Shown in pieces: positions 34,654 to 45,831 of a stretch of DNA of 64,000 nucleotides (its first letter is position 1; every line of letters begins with the position of its first letter). Both the position numbers and the translations under genes were made by a program. This DNA is from Chrysogorgia sp. JL179-B06 (lineage: Eukaryota; Cnidaria; Anthozoa; Scleralcyonacea; Chrysogorgiidae), in NCBI GenBank assembly GCA_035772405.1, contig JAYKKM010000501.1, positions 1,140,501 through 1,204,500 on the forward strand, given 5' to 3'. Under the pieces are notes generated by a model that was given only the letters and a program-made list of their open reading frames with translations, was not told the origin of the DNA and searched no databases.

Positions 34654-35718
34654 TTGATAAAAATTCATTCATACTGTTCCCTGCATTAAACAGTTACTGT
34701 AAATGACGAAAGGGTGCCATACCTGTACAGTACATTATTTGTCTAAACACAGTAATTTTGTCATGATCGGTTACTGTAGTTTAAGCTCTCCTTGAATTTA
34801 TGTTTCATTATGGGATTAATTTTGTTCGGCAATTTGCCACTTACCTCAAAACTAGGTGATATGACACTTTGAAAGACCAGCAAACTCTAAATGATTACTA
34901 GCAGATAAGAAATATATTGTTGTTATTTTACGATACAGGCAAAGGTATTTGACATGAGCACTTACTGTATGTCCTGTTTACCATATTGCAATTATGTTGG
35001 AGAATTTATTACCCTTTTGTCCTTGTATTGTTTTCCCTATTACTCTAATCTGCTTGATATATCCCTGCACTGAATTCGATGCTTCGACATTTAGTTTCAT
35101 CTCACTCTACTGATGGCTCTAAATTCCAAGCATGTCCGGGAGTGGGAAGTTCAAGAATTTGACATTAATGACTTGATGGTCAACCATCAAGCCTTGGATG
35201 CCTGCAGTTACATTTTTACAATCTTGCCTGCAGTTACATTTTTGCGATCAATGCAAGTAATCTGCAGACACAAGAAACAGTAACATATTTTTAATAAAGT
35301 TATGAATTATTCACGAAAAGATATATGTTAACTAATTGCCATTAATGGACATTACAATGTGAACCATTTTCAGAATATTTAAAAAAAGTTATTACAAAAT
35401 ATTGCTAAAATAACCCATCATATCAATAGGGAAAGTCTTGAAATGTTGACCATGTTGCCCTAGCTAATAATAATAGTTACTATAAGAGAAAAACAGCTGA
35501 CCTCTTGAGAAAATATCCTTTCAGAGAGTTAGGATGGTTACCATGTTCTGGTTCCATTGTTTTTGTTTAGTACTCTGACAAAGGACCTTTGCTTAAATTG
35601 CCCTGAAGATGTTTTTTTCTTTTTAGTAACTAACCTTCAGTTCTGGACTGAACAACACCCTAAACTTGATTTTAGCTCTAAATTCTTACATATATGATAC
35701 ATCAGCCAAAGTAATTAT
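34654..35718. other. Interval between the two convergent genes of the transposon
   Basis: AT-rich, no recognised gene. It holds the 3' flanks of the HECT and integrase genes, and a short GATGGTCAACCATC palindrome near 35176. Confidence 0.55.
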
Positions 35719-37248
35719 TTACACAACAGGTTGAAGAAGATCATGAACAGTCTGTAGTGTGTTTAAATATATGTCAAGTCCATACACTGATGATATTGCC
35801 AATGGATCAACAGCTGAACTGATAAAGTTGAGCTGGTTTTCATTTAAAGGGCACACAATAGGAGGAACCTCAATAGAAATATCATTCCATGTTTCACCAT
35901 CGTACATTTGGGAAGGTAATGGTCCTTCAAAATCAATACCATATGTGTTCAGCTCTACTTCTAAAGTGGATGTATGGTTATTAACACTGTTCAAACCATA
36001 CAACCATAACTGAATGGGTGTCATGTTCGATTCCGTTCTTAATGGATGATTATCGTAGCCCTCTCTGAATAGCTCCAGATGTCGATTGATTCTTGGGAGA
36101 AAGACGAAATGCAAGCAGAACAAATGTAGCTCATTGTCGATCTCTAGATAACCATTTTCTTCTAGATACCAAAAAACATAATAAAAAATAAATGTGCAGC
36201 CATGAAAGATATCTCTCCAAAGTCTTTCGATACGTTGGTTGTGGCAACTCTTCCCAGCTATAAAGCTACCACGATCAGGGCCTCTGGCAGGGTTTGATAG
36301 CATATACCAAGCAACATCTACATTTTCTACACCTTGGTCGCCCCTAACTCTCCGGGGCAGACCAAAATTGTTAACTGCTTCCATGAAACTATTGAACACT
36401 GTTATTGCTTTATTGTTGGTGCTTGCCTTCGTAAACATTATTCTCCGAGAGAAACCGTCAACACACCCATGGATGACAAACCCCCACCTTATTAATTTGT
36501 GGTTGCCATCCAAGTGCCATAGGAATAGTGGTCCAGGTACAAAGTATTGCCTTCGGTTAACTAAGTTTAGTTGCATTGTTCTCATTATTATGCCTTCTGG
36601 GTCAATTCTCCATAGAGACGATCTTACACGCTCCCATTGTAAATGTATGCCTCTTGCAGTTAAAAATCCTTTCATTCTCCTAATTCCACAATTAGGAAAT
36701 TCTCTATATATTTCAGATACTCTTACATCAAGATCGTCATTTGAAATATTGGTATATTTGGGAATTTCTTCTTTTAAACCAAAATCTTTGATTCTCCAGC
36801 TTATTGTTTTGGCGCTGACACCCAACATTTCAGATATTTTAACCAATGAAAACCCGTAGCTAAGGAAAAGTTTTAAAGTTTCTCTTGGTATTTCAAATGC
36901 TGGACGACCAGCAGATTCTTTAACCACAGTAGCTGGTCTCCTTGTTACTGACCTCGTTACACCACTTGGCAGAACATCCACAGATTCCTCGACTAATTTA
37001 TTGAAGGCATCAATGTCCAGCAGATTTTCGGGAAATACTTGAAGCCATAAACCTTGTTCATCACTACTGATTCCAATTTGAATAACCTGTTCGAGCTTGT
37101 ATAAGGCATATTCAAATTGCCTTCGGTCATTATTTAAAGATACTCCTTCGAAAAGCCTGATGATTTCAAACAGGTTATTGCAAATGAACTGCTTCAAATT
37201 ATTTCCAGGAGACACCAACGTACTTACAGTTGTTGACATATCAAACAA
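35719..37248 (-). CDS. IS3-like DDE integrase/transposase, intact 509 codons
   Basis: A single uninterrupted frame. Residues about 125-160 form a helix-turn-helix ([27 protein letters not shown]). Residues 175-215 match the second IS3-type HTH region ([20 protein letters not shown]). The rve-type catalytic core has D247 ([11 protein letters not shown]), D304 ([12 protein letters not shown]) and E341 ([12 protein letters not shown]), with 36 residues between D304 and E341, close to the DD35E of IS3 and retroviral integrases. The enzyme would cut and join the element's ends in the nucleus. The right terminal repeat offers an upstream exon and promoter; that exon would end in a short frame (TGA near 37344), so translation probably starts at this ORF's own ATG (37248, or 37239 at MSTTVS). 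No stop, frameshift or missing catalytic residue is seen. Related to eukaryotic IS3EU or Ginger-type transposases; the exact family is inferred. Confidence 0.9.
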   Translation of the reverse strand: MFDMSTTVSTLVSPGNNLKQFICNNLFEIIRLFEGVSLNNDRRQFEYALYKLEQVIQIGISSDEQGLWLQVFPENLLDIDAFNKLVEESVDVLPSGVTRSVTRRPATVVKESAGRPAFEIPRETLKLFLSYGFSLVKISEMLGVSAKTISWRIKDFGLKEEIPKYTNISNDDLDVRVSEIYREFPNCGIRRMKGFLTARGIHLQWERVRSSLWRIDPEGIIMRTMQLNLVNRRQYFVPGPLFLWHLDGNHKLIRWGFVIHGCVDGFSRRIMFTKASTNNKAITVFNSFMEAVNNFGLPRRVRGDQGVENVDVAWYMLSNPARGPDRGSFIAGKSCHNQRIERLWRDIFHGCTFIFYYVFWYLEENGYLEIDNELHLFCLHFVFLPRINRHLELFREGYDNHPLRTESNMTPIQLWLYGLNSVNNHTSTLEVELNTYGIDFEGPLPSQMYDGETWNDISIEVPPIVCPLNENQLNFISSAVDPLAISSVYGLDIYLNTLQTVHDLLQPVV

Positions 37249-37387
37249 ACAGTAATTTAATCTTTCTCAAATCACAAATACTGTAGAATTGAATAGTTAA
37301 GGCACATCTCATGGGAAATATTTGCACGCCATCTCCATTTTCAGACAGCTGGCGTCACATGAGACCACATGGTTGACTCATTGACTT

Positions 37388-38480
37388 CTCCACCACCAAG
37401 ACTGGGAAAGGCTTGACTAAAAGAAAATAAGTTCAAAGATTAAGTTTTAAAGAGTAACATTAAATATGAAGAATATTTTTATACAACACATCAAAATATT
37501 CACTTGGGAATATTGATCCATGGGACAGTGTTGCTTTTTCTATATCAATAGTGAAAATTTATTTGCAATATAATGACAAGATTATACGTCAGAATTAAAT
37601 TTAGAACAAGGCTATTTAAAATTTTGGTTCACAAAAACTCAAAAGTTATAAGCCAATTGTAAAATTTGGGTTAGTATATGTATATTTCATAATTGTGCCC
37701 AGATTACAATTAACACTTAAGTTTATATAGCGCTAGTTTATCACATTGTGTCAAAGTGCTTTACATAATTACATTTACGAAACAGACATGGACAGACCGA
37801 GGTAGACTTTGAGTTACAAATGGCCGTATAAATAAATGATATGTACATTATTAACATAACATAGCCTTATTACCTTGGTGAAATTTATAAAAAATAAGTA
37901 TATGATGACAACAGAACACTTTATTAGTTACTAACAGATTAAAAAGATTCTTCGCTTGTTTCATATTGCGTGCTCTACAGTCTACAGTAAATAATATCAC
38001 TTATTATCATTTACCTGAAATTGCGCTGTACTGCCAGATTGAAGTTTTCCCTTTGGCTTTGTGGTACTGCACCTGGATTTACTGAAGGTGGTATTACTGT
38101 GCTTGTATTTGCAGGAGAGGTTGTAGTAGCAGTCGATAGACGCGATACATTTTGAATATGATCAAGTGCTTCTTTCAAGACCGAGACCACATGGTTGACT
38201 GGGTTTTCCGCCATTTTAAACAGAACTGGCATTGGTTACTTGAAGTACTTACCCCAACTGTTGGGAAAAGCCGCTGACCACTACATACCGTAAGGTTCGA
38301 CACGACAACACGAACCGCCCCGACAACATGAAACGCGCGTCGACAACCTGAAACGCGCATTGACGAATTAAACGCGGTCCGACAACACGAGATCGACTAT
38401 ATGAAACGCGTTCCCACATCACGAATCAGCCCTACGATACCAGTTGTGAATTATGTCCCCTCCCTAACTCCATAATATAT
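37388..38480 (-). repeat. Right 1.1-kb terminal inverted repeat
   Basis: Inverted partner of 31579-32690. Its exon 2 start (SQAFPSLGGG) runs into different sequence at 37388. Just inside, at about 37361-37380, an 18-base piece of exon 1 (GAGACCACATGGTTGACT) is duplicated. Confidence 0.96.
38015..38232 (-). CDS. Duplicate first exon in the right terminal repeat
   Basis: Encodes the same AENPVNHVVSVLKEALDHIQ peptide as HECT exon 1 on the other end, ending at the same GT donor. Transcripts from the right promoter would carry this exon toward the integrase. If it splices to the acceptor before 37419, the frame closes after about 25 codons, so it may be a leader rather than part of the integrase protein. 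Confidence 0.6.
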
Positions 38481-39759
38481 AGCATTTTTGAAACAGTTGG
38501 GCCAATTAACTGGGGCTCTAACCAATCAAAACACAAGCTTATGAAACAGTTTGAAACACATTGCGTGATCCGTCTCAGTCTTGAGTGATGTTATGTAGTG
38601 CGGTGAATGGAAGCCATTTTGCAATTTGGAGGAAAAGAAAGACAAGTTGATTGCTCCGAGTGCGAGCAATATCTTCAGGGAGAATTAAAACGAAAATGTG
38701 AGGAACCAGATGTTTGAATTGCTTTGTGCCATTTTTCAATGCTGCAATTCCCGCAAAGCCAGAAAATGCGCCGCGTGAATAAGGTAAGCTCATGAATATT
38801 TATTTAAACAACTACACGAGTACCATATGCTAATTCCAAAACATATGCAATTGCATTGCCTCTTTATGTTTGGTTTAAATTGCATGACTTGCTGTGATTT
38901 TTCATTCTTATCTACATGTACTGTAGCGAGTGGATGCTCTACTGAATTTATTAGCAATAGTATTAGTATTATATATATTTTTATGGTTGTTTGTACTACA
39001 ATGTATCTGAATCATGTTGGCTGAGAACCCGTTCCCTGACAAGCAGCACTAGCCCCACCAAAATTAATATTGCCATTTGATACAGTTTACAGCACATCTT
39101 TGACTTGGTTAATAAATCTCTCAAATTGATCAGTGACTTTATTGTAGGCAAAATATGTTTATATGGAATGATTGCCATCTCACCTGTCCAATGTAGGCAG
39201 GGCAATGAAAAGAAAACAGTACTTATAAGTTCTTATAGTGGCCAGGATCCCACTTTTTCTGGATAACTTGCTTAGCCGAGCAACTCGCCTCCATAATATA
39301 AAGTAAAACATCCCATTGCATGTTATCTATTGCAATGCTGTAAGTTTCTTAAATAATAAAGCTCATTATCATATGCACAGGTAATACTGTAAATGGCCAA
39401 TTAACATTGAATATTACCTTTAAAATTATTTAATTGTTTCACTCAAAAGATGACATAATTGGTTTATCAAGGCTGATAACAGGCAGAACTGATAGCTTGG
39501 CAAGCCAGGAAAGGATTCTACCAATAATGCATGCATTAGCATAGTTTACGGTACTTCAGTTCATACAGTATATACCATAACTATATGAAATCCAGATGTT
39601 GTGTTGCTGGTAACTTGGCTTGATATAAATAGTTTTGTGCAACACTGCTATAATGTAGCTTTGCTTAGCCAATGAATCAGACTATTATATGGATGTCTTA
39701 ATTGTGTGAACATTGGCTAGGCCTACACAGTAGTCATGCATTTTGCTTTCTACTACTTT
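38481..39759. other. Non-coding stretch, no gene recognised
   Basis: AT-rich; only short frames without recognisable similarity. The stretch TTTTTGAAACAGTTG at 38485 also occurs just left of the transposon at 31538, in the same orientation. Confidence 0.45.
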
Positions 39760-40400
39760 AGAATTTTGGGAGATGGGAATTGTCTATACAATGCCTGTTC
39801 TGTTGCCTTAATTGGTAGCGAGATCCTAGGTGCACATCTTCGATGCTTTACAAGCATTGAATTATTTTTAAATGCTCTGTAAGGGAAATTGTTTTTCAAT
39901 GTGCTTATCTGATGCTGTTGTTGATTCTTTGACAAAAGAGGATCCATCTAAGGCTGTTCTTGCAAAAGCATATAACAATGCTTTTAACCATAATTTTTCT
40001 CCCTATCGAGTCATACTATCCATAGAGATCATATATATAAGACTAGAGGGGGCATTGGGGCCTGATTTCAGATATCCGCGGGGGACCAATTGAAGGCTGC
40101 CATCTTGGATAAATTGGGGGGCAAATTAACAAAGCCCGGATGAAAAGTCTTGGTTCCAGACCTTTTTAACTCCTTTTTTAAACTCGATATTACAAAAAAG
40201 GTCTGGAACCAAGACGTTTCATCCGGGCTTTGTTAATTTGCCCCCCAATTTATCCAAGATGGCAGCCTTCAATTGGTTCCCAAATTCAGGCCCCAATGCC
40301 CCCTCTAGTCTTATATATGATCTCTATGATACTATCCATCACTCATGACAGCCAGCAGGAGCACACTACCAGAAATGCAGATGGATTGTCTACTAATTTA
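39760..40400 (+). pseudogene. OTU-like cysteine protease fragment, split by a MITE
   Basis: ILGDGNCLYNACSVALIGSE carries the D-G-N-C motif of OTU-type deubiquitinases, whose cysteine is the nucleophile. LGAHLRCFTSIELFLNAL follows, then after a frameshift near 39880 GNCFSMCLSDAVVDSLTKED and YNNAFNHNFSPYRVI. The reading continues (HDSQQEHTTRNADG) beyond the palindromic MITE at 40021-40328 if that element and one duplication copy are removed. The catalytic histidine region is not visible. OTU-like domains are common in invertebrate repeat-borne proteins. Confidence 0.62.
40021..40328. mobile_element. Palindromic MITE with perfect 8-bp target duplication
   Basis: Arms of about 140 bases, nearly perfect reverse complements, starting CATAGAGATCATATATATAA. 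The octamer ATACTATC is repeated exactly at 40013-40020 and 40329-40336. The duplication length fits hAT- or P-like machinery. The near-perfect arms suggest recent activity. Confidence 0.95.
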
Positions 40401-40700
40401 ATATACTATTTGATTTGAATAATTTTATATACTATTTTATTACCAGAAACAGAGATGAATTCTACTTAATTTTACTGTCTTGAACAGAATAAATAATTTG
40501 TCAAGCATCTACTTTACATGTAATATTTTCCTAAAATTGAAGGAAGACAGAATTCTGTAAGAAATTTGCAACTTGCTTGCTGTAAAATTTAGGTAAAAAC
40601 TTGCTCAGAATGCAATGACCTTATAAGGCACTATTTGTTATTATATACGTCGTATTAGCCAGTCCCATCACCTGTAGATTCTTTAACTTGTAATAAAAAT

Positions 40701-40748
40701 CAATTCTGTTCTTATCAGCTTAATCAATTCTGTTCTTATCAGCTTAAT
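40701..40748 (+). repeat. Two tandem 24-bp units containing U2 snRNA nucleotides 39-58
   Basis: CAAT plus TCTGTTCTTATCAGCTTAAT occurs twice in a row. The 20 bases are identical to the U2 sequence at the two Utopia 3' junctions (47941 and 55865). The CAAT resembles the 3' end of Utopia copy 1 (AAGCAA), so the units look like stubs of repeated target-site insertions. The U2 5' half is not found next to them. Confidence 0.85.
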
Positions 40749-41086
40749 CTTTTTGGTTAAAGCTTACACTTGATCTATCACCAATTTTCAAGGTTCGAGA
40801 ATCGTTCACGTGTGTTGGTTGTGGTGGATCCATGCTCTAGGTTGCTAAGCTAGTAACACTGCTTGAACACGCACTCTCTTGTCTGCCGAGACAAGCACAT
40901 CTCTGGTTCTTTTTGGAACCCTTGTTGATTTGCTGTTTGTTGAAGCTGCGAAAGCCGGGGTCTTGTATTATATGAGTAACTGTCCCCGTGTCTAGCACCA
41001 GCGTTCGCTAACCCGTTCGCGCGTTTATGTTGGCTTGACGGACATATCTGCGGTTCACTCAGAACCCTTGCGTGATTTACGTCCTA
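40749..41086 (+). other. Possible 5' fragment of a Tx1-like element
   Basis: GGTGGATCCATGCTCT and a following AGTAACAC at 40828-40870 resemble 49437-49480, the start of the Tx1-like element A. The remainder shows no coding frame. The relation is based on about 40 bases only. Confidence 0.4.
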
Positions 41087-41270
41087 AGCCAAACACGGGC
41101 TAGTGACTATAAATACTGGGAAACTTAATCGAAAGAAAGCGTTCGACTGGTTCGGTACTTCGCCTGTCAAGCAGCTAAAGTCTTCGCCAGTCGGAAATAA
41201 TAATATAATATCAAAATAAAATAGGAACAGCTTACACGGTATAGTTGTATAAGCTGCTAAAAGGAAGATA
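41087..41270 (+). repeat. 184-bp segment, inverted copy at 51577-51760
   Basis: It starts AGCCAAACACGGGCT and contains ACTATAAATACTGGG. The copy at 51577-51760 is in opposite orientation relative to the Utopia 5' region that follows both. The flanking motif AGCCCGTGTTTGGCT also occurs at 41369, so an inversion between these motifs is possible. Confidence 0.88.
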
Positions 41271-42232
41271 AGGCCTAACTGAAGGAAAAGACTGGCTTAC
41301 TTGTAGACTCTTTGTTTATATTGCTATTTACCTATATATATATTTATAATCATTACCTTATAGTCTTCAGCCCGTGTTTGGCTGTTTGACTTTGATTGCT
41401 TACTATTATAATATTATAAATCCCGTGCCGTACATATTCGTGCGCACGCTTATATTTTGGCTTTGTGACATTCTCCGGTTTATATGTCATAAGAAAGCCC
41501 ATCTGTTTTCTTAAATAAGTCTTATCTTCCTTTTCGCGGCGAGCACGATTATACTGTGGTCGTCGTTCTCATTATTATTTACATTTTACAACCGTTAATT
41601 TTCGCTTCGGGGAAGAGTATGACCGGAAAAATCCGGCCTGCTACCAATCCAAGTGACGCTTTACTAGTCTAGTCTTTTATATTTTATGTTTGATATCGTC
41701 GAACACAAGTTGTCTCGACGGTATATTAATAGTCCGGGCGGTGAGTGAGGTAGGTATCACCTGAGCGGGTAATTTACGGGAGTAGGATTTTCTAGACCAG
41801 TTTTTGGCGTAGAACTCGAATGTTATTCAGGCAGACGAGGCTGCTTTTAAAAGTTATAGCCTGATATTGCGCAATTTAGCCTAATTTCCGTGTAAAATCG
41901 TTAGTTTTAAATAATTTGTTATATTTACTAGGAATCCCAGCAAAACAGGTCTACTGGACCAGTTTTGTATGTAGAATCCAACTGGCGAGGTATTTGTTAT
42001 AAAAATATATAACTCTGGCTGTATTTGACTATATTCTGAATATAGCCTCCTTTTCATGCAAATATGTAATTTTATTTACAAATATGTAAATAAATCGTGA
42101 TACTTATCAAATTAACGAGAATAACCTTTCTACATTTGGAAGGGATATCCATATCTGAGTGTTACAATTATTAAATATACGAGAGGTGATTCAAAATTAA
42201 CATTTTCTAATTGGTTAGTTGCAGTACTTTTA

Positions 42233-43816
42233 TTATTCATCATCCAAACTCGAGCTGTATGCGTTGTCTTCTTCGTATCCATCATCACTCTCCCCATCAC
42301 GCTCGTCAAGTAGCTCCGCAACATCGTCAGGATACGCTTCAACGATCCAATCGGTCTTCAAGTTATGGAGCCAACCATGAAACTGTGGATCCTCCAATGC
42401 CATCACTTGGGTGCCATGCCTTTCTCCAAATCCTAGCCACATAGTTTACTCTGCAGGCTGTGCTTTCGTAGACTGCTGCTACATGGCGGCAAGAGGGAAA
42501 TGTCAACAACCTTGTGCTCTTTGCTCATCTCACCGTCCCCAACCGGCTGAAAATGTCCAAGAACACTGGATCTTTGCTCGCTTGTTTCCAGCAGAAGGGC
42601 TTCGCTTTCCAGTAAATGCACGAGTTCAACCAATGCTTTCTTTTCCTGGTTGGTAAGACTACACAAGTTCAGGTCGAGCTTTCTTGTCTTGCCAGAACCG
42701 TTGTCGATGTAGACTTCCACATTCCTAATTGGTTCCATTCCAAGCAAAGTGATGGGAATATCGATATCACCATAACTTGATCGTACCACACAGGTTGTTG
42801 GTTGGTCATCAAATACGCAATTTTAGTATCAACCTCCTCGTGGTCTGTTGCTAGTTCTCTTACACAAAAAGAACCGTTTTGCGTTAATTTGAGGCAGGCG
42901 TTCCCCTAGCGAAGTATACAACACGCTCTCCCAGTTTATTCCTATTTTTAACCCACACTTCTTCGATATAAGCTCAAACAGTCGCTCCTTGTTGTCACCG
43001 TTGCCAAGAAACTTCTTAAAATCAGTAGGTACACGCACATTCTCATTCCTAATAACAAACTTTTCGCTATCGCCTCGCAGGTTTAATTCATTGTTCTTTA
43101 TTGATCGAACCTTGTACGTATCACATGCAACGTAGACGATGTTATACTGCCTTGGAAGATCTGAGAAGAGTTGTAAAGCAACATCTTTAAACGTGTTTGG
43201 TACCTTAACCTGGTTCCAAAAATTGAACGCGATATCGAAAATATAGACTCTGCGAGCATGTGGATCGTCGGGCAATTGCGCATCGTTTTCAATAAATGAA
43301 GTTAATGCGGCATTGAACAGCTTGTTTTTGGCGGTTTTTCTTCTGATTCCATCGTATGTTGCCATCGATAGTGGGACTGGTGCAAGCAGCAGATAACACT
43401 GGCCGGGCTTTATCGATGTTTATCGCAGCGTTCTGTTGTTCTGACTTAGCAACGAGAAGACCAAGAATGTCCTGCTGAACAGTGATTTCCTTAGATTTAC
43501 CTTTCGCAGACACCTTTAGCTTCTTACTGACGTCCGTAAAACTCTTCCATTGAACTCGTTTTATGGGACTGAAATAAAGATCTTCATCGGAAATCTCTGA
43601 GTTTAATCGCTCAAAGAATTTGTCTCTCAACAATGTTCCACGCTCTTGAACAGACAAAAGGCTTTCTGCTACCGAGGCAAGGTTGTACAATTTGTTGTGG
43701 TCCAAGTCAGTCCAAAAGGGATCAATAAAGTCATTCCTCAACACATTTACGATGTTGTTGACGTTGTCTACTATTTTGTAACCCGCTTGCACCAGTCCCA
43801 CTATCGATGGCAACAT
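42233..43816 (-). pseudogene. Element B protein, left-arm copy (related to element A protein)
   Basis: Segments from N to C: 43816-43289 (DFIDPFWTDLDHNKLYNLAS, FTDVSKKLKVSAKGKSKEIT), 43365-42829 (YDGIRRKTAKNKLFNAALTS, YIFDIAFNFW, IVYVACDTYKVRSIKNNELN, PTDFKKFLGNGDNKERLFEL), 42789-42433 (CSLTNQEKKALVEL, KVVDISLLPPCSSSLRKH) and 42442-42233 (TDWIVEAYPDDVAELLDERD and an acidic tail). The pattern V-x2-DTY-x3-S-x-K...RG...P...FL...NK...LF...I is shared with element A's VDIVWDTYVPNSLKEATREK region. This arm has lost the HAFTG segment that the right arm keeps. The putative transposase role is inferred; no known catalytic domain is certain. Confidence 0.75.
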
Positions 43817-44700
43817 GCGATGGAATCAGAAGAAAAACCGCCTAAAGCAAACTGTTCAATGCCGCGTTAACTTCATTGATTGAAAACGATGCGCAACTGC
43901 CCGACGATCCACATGGTCACAGAGTCTATATTCTCGTATCTTCCAAGGCAGTATAACATGGTCTACGTTGCATGTGATACGTACAAGGTTGTTATTAGGA
44001 GTGAGACACCTGCCTCGAGATAACGCAAAACGGTTCTTTTTGTGCCAGGGAGCTAGCTAGCAACAGACCACAAGGAGGCTGATACTAAAATTGCCTATAT
44101 TTGATTCAGCATTTTGCAAGGAGCAGTGATGACCAACCAACAACCTGTGTGGTACGATCAAGTTCTGGTGATATCGATATTCCCATAATTTTACTTGGAA
44201 TGGAACCAATTAGGAATGTGGAAGTTCGGTTCTGGCAAGACAAGAAAGCTCCTTCACCTGAACTCGTGTAGTCTTACCAATCAAGAAAAGAAAGCATTGG
44301 TTGGACTCCATGCATTTACTGGAAATGGTTATGTGGCAAGTTTTTTACGCAAAGGGAAGCCCTTCTGCTGGAAACAAACGAGCAAAGATCCAGTGTTCTT
44401 GGACATTTTCATCTGGTTGGGGACGGAGATGCATGTGTCTGACGAGATATTTGGTGCCATTGAAAAGTATGTGTGCTTCCTTATGGAGAAACGAAAACCG
44501 AACAAGTGAACGAGGCAAGGTCAGCTATTTTCTGGAGAAAGATGAGCAAGGAGCACAAGGTTGTTGACATTTCCTCTTGCTGCCGAGCAAACTATGTGGC
44601 TAGAATTTGGAGAAAGGCATGGTACCAAATTATGGCAGACCGATTGGATCGTTGAAGCGTACGTCGAATGCATACAGCTCGAGTTCGAATGATGAATAAT
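43800..44700 (+). pseudogene. Element B protein, inverted right-arm copy, partial
   Basis: This is the mirror of the left-arm gene. It keeps LHAFTGNGYVASFLRKGKPF, CWKQTSKDPVFLDIFIWLGT and FGAIEKYVCFLMEKRKP (44195-44509), which correspond to LPVFHAFTGCDCTSAFYGIG and KQTAWKIW in element A, and then KEHKVVDISSCC, NYVARIWRKAWY. It lacks most of the DTY region (deletion around 43985). The two arms together cover the family, but neither is complete. Confidence 0.75.
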
Positions 44701-45831
44701 AAAAGTACTGCAACTAACCAATTAGAAAACGTTAATTTTGAGACACCTCTCGTATATTTAATATTGTAACACTCAGATATGGATGTCCCTTCCAAATGTC
44801 GAAAAGTTATTCCCGTTAATTTGATAAGCATCACGATTTATTTAAAATTACATATTTGCATGAAAACGAGGCTATATTCAAAATATAGTCAAATACAGCC
44901 TGTTATATTTTTTAATAAAAAATAACTCGCTAGTTGCATTCTACATACAAAACTGGTCCAGTAGACCTGTTTTGCTGGGATTGCTAGTAAATATAACAAA
45001 TTATTTAAAACTAACGATTTTACACAGAAATGAGTCTAAATTGTGCAATATCCGGCTATAATTATTAAAAGCAGCCTCGTCTGCCTGAATAACATCCAGA
45101 TTCGAGTTCTTCGTCAAAAAGTGGTCTAGAAAATCCTACTCCCGTAAATTACCCGTTCAGGTGATACCTACCTCACTCACCGCCCGGACTATAAAGTAAC
45201 TTACTCTCGCAATAGCATCCCGTTCTTCGTCTTGATGCTATTTCTCCTTTTCTAAAGAGCGTAATTGTTAATACGGCGGCGAACCCCGCGAATGCCACCT
45301 CGTCCCACAATAGTTTTCATGGGCGCCCGCCATGAAAACTAAACAGTCTCCTCGCTAAATGAGACTTCATCGGAGAAACCCGAACATCGTGCGTTCGTGC
45401 AACCTTCCTCCAACAACACGTCGCCGCAGTCATCCACGTCTTCATCTCCCACAATGACCGTGTGTCCATCGCCAGTTCGGGTCGCTGACCCTCAAAATGA
45501 ACTGCTCGTAACTCCACCAACCCGCACGCTGGCCTTCGTCAGGTCGCTGACCCACAAATAGGACCGTGCCAACCATCGCCGCCTTGTTTGCTTCCCGAAA
45601 CAGCGTCGCTTAATTCCCTTCCCCCCAGGTTCCGGTCGCTGACCCGCAAATCAAACCTGTACACCCTCCGGCGACTCCTCCCGACGAACTGATAGACCGG
45701 CTCATCGCGGTGGCCAGACAAAAATATGGCAAAGCGCCTCCTAACCTTGCCTACCGAGTTCTAGCCCGATAACGCCACCACCAGCATCCCGCAACCTGCC
45801 ATATCCAATAAACACAATTGGTGATGCATAT

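Larger units (their letters stand above)
31579..38480. mobile_element. IS3-like integrase DNA transposon (IS3EU-like) with HECT cargo, 6.9 kb
   Basis: 1.1-kb terminal inverted repeats (31579-32690 and 37388-38480) start ATATATTATGGAGTTAGGG. The interior holds a HECT-type gene reading right from the left repeat and an integrase gene reading left from the right repeat. Both repeats carry the same first exon and a subterminal array of 20-bp units. The integrase has IS3-type DDE residues. The 4-base flanks GGCA and AGCA differ at one position, so the target duplication is not firm. The IS3EU assignment is by domain resemblance. Confidence 0.88.
41730..45191. mobile_element. Element B: 3.46-kb foldback DNA transposon with TAA target duplication
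   Basis: The ends read TAGTCCGGGCGGTGAGTGAG and its complement and are flanked by TAA (41727-41729 and 45192-45194). The sister Utopia copy shows the undisturbed site at 52185-52200 (TATTAAAGTAAC). The element is almost a giant palindrome: 41730 to about 43390 recurs inverted from about 43795 to 45191, with different deletions in each arm. A 3-bp TAA duplication recalls PIF/Harbinger, but the encoded protein does not. Confidence 0.93.

Noticed and set aside
36239..36859. 206-codon plus-strand frame opposite the integrase
   Set aside because: Lies fully antisense to the well-supported integrase catalytic core.
31538..38499. TTTTTGAAACAGTTG direct repeat as target duplication of the IS3-like element
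   Set aside because: The copies lie at different distances from the ends (left 26 bases away, right 4 bases away), so they do not flank the element as a duplication should.
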